Shown here: positions 58,014 to 64,000 of the stretch, piece by piece
How positions within the stretch are numbered: position 1 is the first letter of the stretch
Layout: every line of letters begins with the position of its first letter
Assembly (NCBI GenBank): GCA_030180135.1
Contig: CM058234.1
Coordinates: 33,142,766-33,206,765 of the forward strand
Direction of reading: 5' to 3'
Length of the DNA: 64,000 bases
Source of the DNA: Orychophragmus violaceus
Lineage: Eukaryota; Streptophyta; Magnoliopsida; Brassicales; Brassicaceae
Notes under the pieces: model-generated
Told to the model about the DNA's origin: nothing
What the model saw: the letters and a program-made list of their open reading frames with translations, nothing else
The model's database searches: none
Position numbers and translations under genes: made by a program

Positions 58014-61000
58014 TTACATTTCAATGTCTCTAATGCCTACAGCTTCAGTCAGGAACTCGAGCTTAGGTCTTGGGAGTGGCTTTGTCAACGGATCAGCGAC
58101 GTTATCATCTGTCTGAACTCGGCTGATCTTGACTTCCTTTCTATTAATGATGTCACGTATCAAGTGAAATCTTCTTAGAACATGCTTGGATTTCTGGTGT
58201 GATCTTGGTTCCTTTGCCTGAGCTATAACACCATTGTTGTCACAAAACAGTGCCAGAGGCTCAGCCGCATTTGGTATCACACCTAGTTCAATAATGAACT
58301 TTCGTATCCAAACAGCTTCCTTCGCTGCTTCTGAGGCGGCGATATATTCAGCTTCTGTAGTGGAATCAGCAACGGTGTCTTGCTTGGAGCTTCTCCAACT
58401 GATTGCACCGCCATTCAGACAAAAGATATAACCGGACTGTGACTGGAAATCATCTTGGTCTGTCTGGAAACTTGCGTCCGTGAATCCACTGACTTTAAGC
58501 ACATCACTTCCACCGTATACCAAGAACTTGTCCTTAGTATGTCTTAGATACTTCAGGATGTTCTTGACGGCAATCCAATGGTTTTCACCTGGATTTGACT
58601 GGTATCTACTCGTCATGCTCAATGCATAAGCAACATCAGGACGAGTACCGATCATGGCATACATGATAGATCCTATTGCAGATGCATAAGGAATATTCTT
58701 CATGCGCTCAAGCTCAGCAGCCGTCGTAGGGCTCTGCTTCTTGCTTAGCGTTGTGCCATGTACCATTGGCGTGAAGCCCTTCTTGGAATCTTTCATGCTG
58801 AATCTTTGTAGGACTTTGTCAATGTATGAATCTTGACACAAGCCTATCAGCCTTCTAGATCTATCCCGGTAGATCCTGATTCCAAGAATGTATGCGGCTT
58901 CACCCATGTCTTTCATGGAAAAACAACTTCCAAGCCAGTCCTTTACCGACTTCAGCATTGGAACGTCATTTCCGAGAAGCAGTATGTCATCGACATACAG
59001 AATAAGAAATACTATCTTGCTCCCACTAGTTTTCTTATACACGCATTGTTCTTCTTCGTTTCTGATGAAGTCAAATTGCTTGATCGCTTCATCAAAACGA
59101 AGATTCCAGCTCCTCGATGCTTGCTTCAATCCATAAATGGATTTATGAAGCTTGCATACTTTCCCAGCATTCTTTGGATCTATGTAACCGTCAGGTTGTG
59201 TCATATACACATCCTCTTCCAGAATTCCATTCAGGAAGGCGGTTTTTACGTCCATCTGCCAAATTTCATAATCATGAAAAGCTGCAGTTGCTAGTAGAAT
59301 CCGAATAGATTTCATCATAGCCACTGGTGAATAGGTTTCATCGTAATCCACACCGTGAACTTGTCTGAAACCTTTTGCCACCAACCTGGCTTTATAAATC
59401 TGGACATTTCCATCCACGTCAATCTTCTTCTTGAAGATCCATTTGCACTCGATGGCTTTTACACCAGCGGGTAAGTCAACCAACGAAAACACTTGGTTGA
59501 CCGGCATGGAGTCCATTTCGGAATCAGTGGCCTTACGCCACTTTGAGGAATCTGGGCCCATCATGGCTTGATTGAAGTTCGATGGTTCATCACCATCAAT
59601 GATCAGAAGATCATGACAGTTAGTCACGAGGAATCCTTGATATCTCTCGGGTTCGTGACGGATCCTCCCGGATCTTCGAACTTCAGGTACTACAGGTTCA
59701 GGCTCTACAATTTCTTGTAGGTCCTCCTGCTGCTCTTCCTCATTAGGTTGAGCAGTATCCTGTTCATCTTGAATTTCTTCAAGCAGTACCTTACTCCCAC
59801 TGTCTTTCTTAGAGAGAAACTCCCTCTCAAGAAAGTTACAATCCCGGGCAACAAAGATCTTGTTCTCGGAACGTAGATAGAAGTAATAAGCCTTGGTTTC
59901 TTTCGGATAACCAATGAAGTAGCATTTATCAGACTTTGGTGTAAGCTTGTCTGAGATTAATCTCTTGACATATGCTTCACAACCCCAAATTCTAAGATAA
60001 GACAGCACTGGAGCTACTCCAGTCCATAATTCATATGGTGTCTTTGCTACTGCTTTCGATGGCGCTCTATTTAGAGTGAACACTGCTGTTAGCAGAGCAT
60101 ATCCCCAAAGGGATATTGGAAGGTCTGTGTGACTCATCATAGATCGAACCATATCCAATAAGGTCCGATTTCTCCTCTCAGATACACCATTCCATTGAGG
60201 TGTTCCGGGAGGAGTGAGTTGGGATACGATCCCACACTCTCTTAGATGATCACTGAATTCTTGGCTTAAGTATTCTCCTCCTCGGTCGGACCGAAGAGCC
60301 TTAATGCTTTTGCCAAGTTGGTTCTGTACTTCATTTTGGAATTCTCTGAACTTCTCAAAAGATTCAGACTTATGTTTCATTAAATAAACATATCCATACC
60401 TACTGAAATCATCAGTGAAGGTAATGAAGTACTGATAGTTTCCTCTTGCATTTGTGGACATTGGGCCACACACATCAGTGTGTATCAGGCCCAATAAGTC
60501 ACTGGCCCTCTCGTTAGGTTTATTAAAGGGGGCCCGTGTCATTTTGCCCATCATGCAGGATTCGCATTTCTCACATGACTCAAAGTCAAATGAGCCAAGA
60601 AGTCCATTCGAATGGAGCCTCTTGATGCGTTTCTCGCTGATGTGCCCTAAACGACAATGCCATAGAAACGTTCGGTTCTCCTCATTAGGTTTGAACCGTT
60701 TGGTATCAATGTTATAAATTGGCGCGGATTGATCAAGTATGTAAAGCCCATTCGTAAGAGGGGCACAACCATAGAACAAATTGTTGCGATTGAAGGAACA
60801 TAATTTATTCTTAACTGAAAAATCATAACCTTCCAAATCCAACAAAGAAATTGAAATAATATTTCTGCTTATAGCAGGTACAAAATAACAATTATTGAGT
60901 TCTAAAATCAATCCCGAAGGTAAAGACAACAAGTATGTGCCTACAGCTAGTGCAGGAACTTTCGCTCCATTCCCAAATCGTAGCTCCACTTGTCCTTGCT

Positions 61001-61547
61001 TCAGCCTCCTACTGTTGCTGAGTGCCTGCATATTAGTACAAATATGAGCCCCACAACCAGTATCCATAACCCATGAGGTATTATCAGAAGTAGTTGTATT
61101 AACTTCTATAACAAAAATACCTGATGAAGAAGTCTCGAGAGTCTTCTTCTTCAATTCCTTTAGACCTTCTTGGAATTTCTTACATTCTCTCCTCCAATGC
61201 CCTGGTTCTTTACAGAACCTGCAGATGTCAGTAGGCCCAGCCTTAGACTTGGGCTTGGGCTTTGGCGTGTCCTTGTCCGAGACTTGGACAGCCTTAGCCT
61301 TTCCCTTATCCTTAGCAGAGGATTTCTTAAACCCCTTGCCCTTTTGCACCATAAGCACATTGGGGTCCTTGGCGGCATTGTTAGGAGGCCTCTCGGGGAG
61401 GGGATCACGAAGGACATAATCCTTCTTCTCCTGCTTGAGGACCAGCCTCAAGTTCCTTGACCACGTCAGGAAGTTCGTTCCAGTCAGCTTCTCCTTCTCG
61501 AGAACAGACCGGATTGAGAATGTGTTTTGAGTGCTTGTAGTAGTCAT
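58014..61547 (-). CDS. Copia Gag-Pol polyprotein, pol intact, gag core deleted
   Basis: The start is taken at MTTTSTQNTF (61547); an in-frame ATG 28 codons upstream lies in the leader. About 1177 residues in one frame. Gag keeps its first about 55 residues (NFLTWSRNLRLVLKQEKKDY), then jumps from NNAAK to DPNVLMVQKGKGFKK. The UBN2 core seen in the element at 1-661 is missing without frame loss. Then come the zinc knuckle CRFCKEPGHWRREC, protease SWVMDTGCGAH, pre-integrase (HCRLGHISEKR, CESCMMGK), integrase (HTDVCGP, LRSDRGGEY, NGVSERRNR), RT (KARLVAKGF, QMDVKTAFLNG, YVDDILLLG) and RNase H (SSKQDTVADSTTEAEY, VADPLTKPLP). All catalytic motifs look intact, so Pol may be active while Gag is probably not. 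Confidence 0.93.
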   Translation of the reverse strand: MTTTSTQNTFSIRSVLEKEKLTGTNFLTWSRNLRLVLKQEKKDYVLRDPLPERPPNNAAKDPNVLMVQKGKGFKKSSAKDKGKAKAVQVSDKDTPKPKPKSKAGPTDICRFCKEPGHWRRECKKFQEGLKELKKKTLETSSSGIFVIEVNTTTSDNTSWVMDTGCGAHICTNMQALSNSRRLKQGQVELRFGNGAKVPALAVGTYLLSLPSGLILELNNCYFVPAISRNIISISLLDLEGYDFSVKNKLCSFNRNNLFYGCAPLTNGLYILDQSAPIYNIDTKRFKPNEENRTFLWHCRLGHISEKRIKRLHSNGLLGSFDFESCEKCESCMMGKMTRAPFNKPNERASDLLGLIHTDVCGPMSTNARGNYQYFITFTDDFSRYGYVYLMKHKSESFEKFREFQNEVQNQLGKSIKALRSDRGGEYLSQEFSDHLRECGIVSQLTPPGTPQWNGVSERRNRTLLDMVRSMMSHTDLPISLWGYALLTAVFTLNRAPSKAVAKTPYELWTGVAPVLSYLRIWGCEAYVKRLISDKLTPKSDKCYFIGYPKETKAYYFYLRSENKIFVARDCNFLEREFLSKKDSGSKVLLEEIQDEQDTAQPNEEEQQEDLQEIVEPEPVVPEVRRSGRIRHEPERYQGFLVTNCHDLLIIDGDEPSNFNQAMMGPDSSKWRKATDSEMDSMPVNQVFSLVDLPAGVKAIECKWIFKKKIDVDGNVQIYKARLVAKGFRQVHGVDYDETYSPVAMMKSIRILLATAAFHDYEIWQMDVKTAFLNGILEEDVYMTQPDGYIDPKNAGKVCKLHKSIYGLKQASRSWNLRFDEAIKQFDFIRNEEEQCVYKKTSGSKIVFLILYVDDILLLGNDVPMLKSVKDWLGSCFSMKDMGEAAYILGIRIYRDRSRRLIGLCQDSYIDKVLQRFSMKDSKKGFTPMVHGTTLSKKQSPTTAAELERMKNIPYASAIGSIMYAMIGTRPDVAYALSMTSRYQSNPGENHWIAVKNILKYLRHTKDKFLVYGGSDVLKVSGFTDASFQTDQDDFQSQSGYIFCLNGGAISWRSSKQDTVADSTTEAEYIAASEAAKEAVWIRKFIIELGVIPNAAEPLALFCDNNGVIAQAKEPRSHQKSKHVLRRFHLIRDIINRKEVKISRVQTDDNVADPLTKPLPRPKLEFLTEAVGIRDIEM

Positions 61548-63221
61548 AGCTGAAATATATAAGATAAAAAGGATTTTAGTTAATATGTTCAATATGATTA
61601 ATCTTATATTATACTTAATATGATTAATCACGCATTATATTCAATAACATAAGTTACCCTCAATAGAATATAATGATTCCAAGATCCACATATAACTAAG
61701 ATCAAAGTGGGCCACTGGCCATCACCCAACCTTAGCTTATATCGGTAAGCCCTATGTCGGCTAATTATATCCGTGATATAACTCTTGGTTGTGAATCTGG
61801 GCCCGAGGCCCAATCCACTCTGATGTCTCAAGGCCCGGGACTCCCGATGGCCCAGTCAAGAAAACCAGACTATATAGTCATGTAATCATTAATGTCTGGG
61901 ACTCCCAATGACATTTATGAATCACAAACCGTCTTACCCACGCAAAAGTAGACATCCTCACACTGTAAGGCCATGAATACAATTGAATGGGCTTCGACAG
62001 CTGACATAGACTGGACAAGACATCCAACGCTTGATATTATTTGAGGTTTGTAGGTTTATTAAAAAATTCATCCCAAAATAGAAGATTACTATTTTGGGAA
62101 ACTTTCCTTTTTGGGAAACCTACTAATTTTGGAAACTTTCTAAAATTGGAAACTTTCTAAAACCGGAAACTTTCTAACTTTAGAAATTTCTTAAAATCCA
62201 AAACATGCAAATCTAGAAACTTCTATTTTAAGAAACTTTCTAATTTCAAAATTTCGGAAACTTTAATTTAAAATCGATTTATAATTTTATAAAATAAATT
62301 TTAAATTAAATCTGAAGAAAGACTCAAATAATTGGCCCAATTGTTTTAACTTCTTGGCCCGAGGCCCAAGAATTGGTCCATGTCCAAGACATAACCCAAT
62401 TGTCCAATTAAATGACATAACCGGTCTGGTTCATTAAAATTGGTCTTAACCAAAATTAATTACTACGATGACCACAATTGTCAACCGGTTATTTACTAAA
62501 CCGGATTTTCTCAATTTATTTGGTCCAACCAAATCAAATTAGAAAACCACTGGTTTAGGCACTAAATCCAATAATTATTTCGACATTGGATTTCTTATCC
62601 CGGTTTAACCAGACTTAATAAATTTATTAAATCTGTTTATTAAACCGTGACGATTAAGATTAATAAAATTTTAAACCGAACCGAACCGAATTGGTCACGA
62701 ACCAATCATGGTTGTGACCTAGCTCCACGATCACCATGCCCAGCCGCAAGCCGCACGCAAACGATCCGAGATCGCGACGGCAGCTGGACGGGACGGGACG
62801 GGACGGGACGGGACGATCGATCGTCGAGCTCGGGTCGTTGGCTTCACGCGATCGCCGAGCGATCGGGAAAGCCGGGTCGTGCGTCATGTGATCGCCGAGC
62901 GATCTGGACGCGGGACTGGAGCTGGACGATCGGGACGATCGCTCGAGACAGGCGGGACACGATCGCCGTGTGATCCACTCGGCCGATCGATCCATGTCTC
63001 GCGATCGGATGATCACGCGACTCGATCCTAAAGCGATCGGTCCGTGCATCATCAAACCGACGCATACCAAATCATATAGTTTGGTTTGCGATTTTCATTA
63101 GTTTGTTTAGGTTTTAATTCTTGTTTCTTAAGTGTTTTTCTCTTATCAGTAGATTGATTCAAAAACACCTCTTTAAATAATCCTAAACATGATTCTAAAC
63201 AAGAAAAACCACAGAACCAAT
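61548..63221 (-). other. Leader of the young copia element
   Basis: 1.67 kb non-coding leader. The proximal part is AT-rich and homologous to 662-2133. The distal part (about 62750-63060) is an unusual GC-rich block with a (ggga c)n tract and many cgatcg sites. Overlapping frames there are by-products of composition. Confidence 0.75.
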
Positions 63222-63234
63222 AGCTCTGATACCA
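63222..63234 (-). other. Primer binding site (initiator tRNA-Met type) of the young copia element
   Basis: The minus strand reads TGGTATCAGAGCT, one base inside the 5' LTR. Confidence 0.92.
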
Positions 63235-63235
63235 C

Positions 63236-63872
63236 TGAAGGAATGTTTAGTGTTAATCCAGATTCAATTCTCAGATTCAACAGTCCTAAACATGCGGATC
63301 TAGGTTCTCTTGCTAGAAACATAATAGATCTCACCTGTTACCTTGTTAATGCAGCGGAATATGAAGAACATGTCAGAGATCAGCAGAGCCACCAAGTGAT
63401 AACTCCTCCAGAGGTTCACACACGCACACCAAGCAGGAAGAGGCTGCTAGACCGAGCTGAGGAGGCCGCAGGAGAGAGAGAAAGTGGCGCAGGGGATTAG
63501 GTTATTTTGGGACTCAGACTTAAGTTTTATTTATAAAACTTGTCTAGTTCCTTTTGGGCTTTTGGGCCCAAATACCAATCTGATTAAATCCCTTAGATTT
63601 AATCAGACCCATTAATCTCTCTCTCTAAGTACGACAAATGCCTGGCACTTTTACCGTACTTCTGCTAAGCCATTCCAACACATTTTCCTGTTAGCTTAGG
63701 CGTGTGACCCATATGGGATCATATAATAAAGGCAATAAGTCCAAGACTTATAGATCATGAGCGGACTCTAGCAAGCCATCATGACCCCCAGTATTATATG
63801 ACTTATGTCTGATCATTGACATACTCTTACTTTCTAGAGACAGTACCGAGATTACTGGACACAATTCCAACA
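63236..63872 (-). repeat. 5' LTR of the young copia element
   Basis: 637 bp, TG/CA ends, followed by the cttcg target copy. It is the direct repeat partner of 56529-57165. Confidence 0.95.
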
Positions 63873-64000
63873 CTTCGTCGGTCCTTCGTCGGAGAGGGAA
63901 TTAGGTTTTGAAGAAAATTATTTTAGATTTTCGATACTTACTAATTAGGAAGATCCGAGAGGAAGCTATTATCAGGTCGGGATTGATGGGTCGGGTTGGT
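63873..64000. other. Right flank, continuation of the MULE
   Basis: It starts with cttcg and continues cttcgtcggag-type repeats seen left of 56529, then AT-rich sequence. No gene is seen before the window ends. Confidence 0.5.

Larger units (their letters stand above)
56529..63872 (-). mobile_element. Young Ty1/copia element with near-identical LTRs, TSD cttcg
   Basis: A 7344-bp element has LTRs 56529-57165 and 63236-63872 (637 bp each, 3 differences) and flanking cttcg repeats (56524-56528 and 63873-63877). PPT and PBS are intact. The polyprotein frame is open but gag has an in-frame internal deletion. It inserted in the 5' flank of the DUF1985-type gene and is among the youngest insertions in the window. 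Confidence 0.95.
33044..64000. mobile_element. Large MULE (KI-MULE-like), left end approximate, right end outside
   Basis: A MuDR-type transposase (plus), a GRF-like gene (plus) and a DUF1985-type gene (minus, tail to tail) form a unit typical of Brassicaceae MULEs that carry extra genes. It is interrupted by CACTA element 1, CACTA element 3 and the young copia element. No terminal inverted repeat or 9-11 bp target duplication was found, as in MULEs without TIRs. The left border near 33044 is inferred from the change in sequence character. Confidence 0.55.

Noticed and set aside
58833..59294. 153-codon plus-strand frame
   Set aside because: It lies antisense to the copia RT frame, a shadow of the real coding strand.
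62647..63070. Overlapping frames of 73-136 codons on both strands
   Set aside because: They come from a GC-rich, cgatcg-repeat block in the copia leader and resemble no protein.

Overview
The window is plant nuclear heterochromatin, most likely from a Brassicaceae species. It shows no recognisable intact host gene. Nearly all of it is layered transposable elements: Ty1/copia and Ty3/gypsy LTR retrotransposons, CACTA (En/Spm) transposons, a Helitron and a large Mutator-like element (MULE). Evidence for Brassicaceae is the pairing of a MuDR-type transposase with a GRF-like gene and a DUF1985-type gene, and captured exons resembling crucifer ABI1, MTOPVIB, PKP1 and PDH E1-alpha. All family names come from reading the translated sequence and from memory of the families; no search was run.

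Layout, left to right. 1-2792: 5' end (gag, leader, PBS, 5' LTR) of a copia element on the minus strand that runs off the window. 2793-4006: uncharacterised, LTR-like sequence plus a small coding-like block. 4007-9182: gypsy element 1 (plus strand, TSD ataaa), retaining only integrase. 9188-32615: one very decayed copia element (plus strand) split by a tandem-repeat insertion (about 10.1-11.2 kb), a Helitron carrying an ABI1-like PP2C piece (about 11.9-14.1 kb), a three-LTR gypsy complex (14740-26774, minus strand) that itself holds a probable solo LTR (16444-19953), and a CACTA element (27586-30185, TSD aat).

From about 33 kb to the window end lies a MULE. Its plus-strand transposase is split by CACTA element 1 (34991-47393, TSD gtg). 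That CACTA carries pieces of at least four host genes (Alfin-like PHD, plastid pyruvate kinase, VPS37, PDH E1-alpha) and is in turn split by gypsy element 2 (36725-43427, minus strand, TSD attaa), which keeps only gag and protease. After the transposase come a GRF-like gene (plus), CACTA element 3 (50452-53797, TSD acc) with an MTOPVIB-like piece, and a DUF1985-type gene (minus). A young copia element (56529-63872, minus strand, TSD cttcg) lies in the 5' flank of the DUF1985 gene; its 637-bp LTRs differ at 3 sites.

The genes do not form a pathway. The biology is the nesting itself: six insertions have target-site duplications and TIR/LTR ends that can be read directly, so relative insertion order can be reconstructed. 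Three DNA transposons have copied exons with introns from dispersed host genes. The two related gypsy elements have complementary internal deletions.
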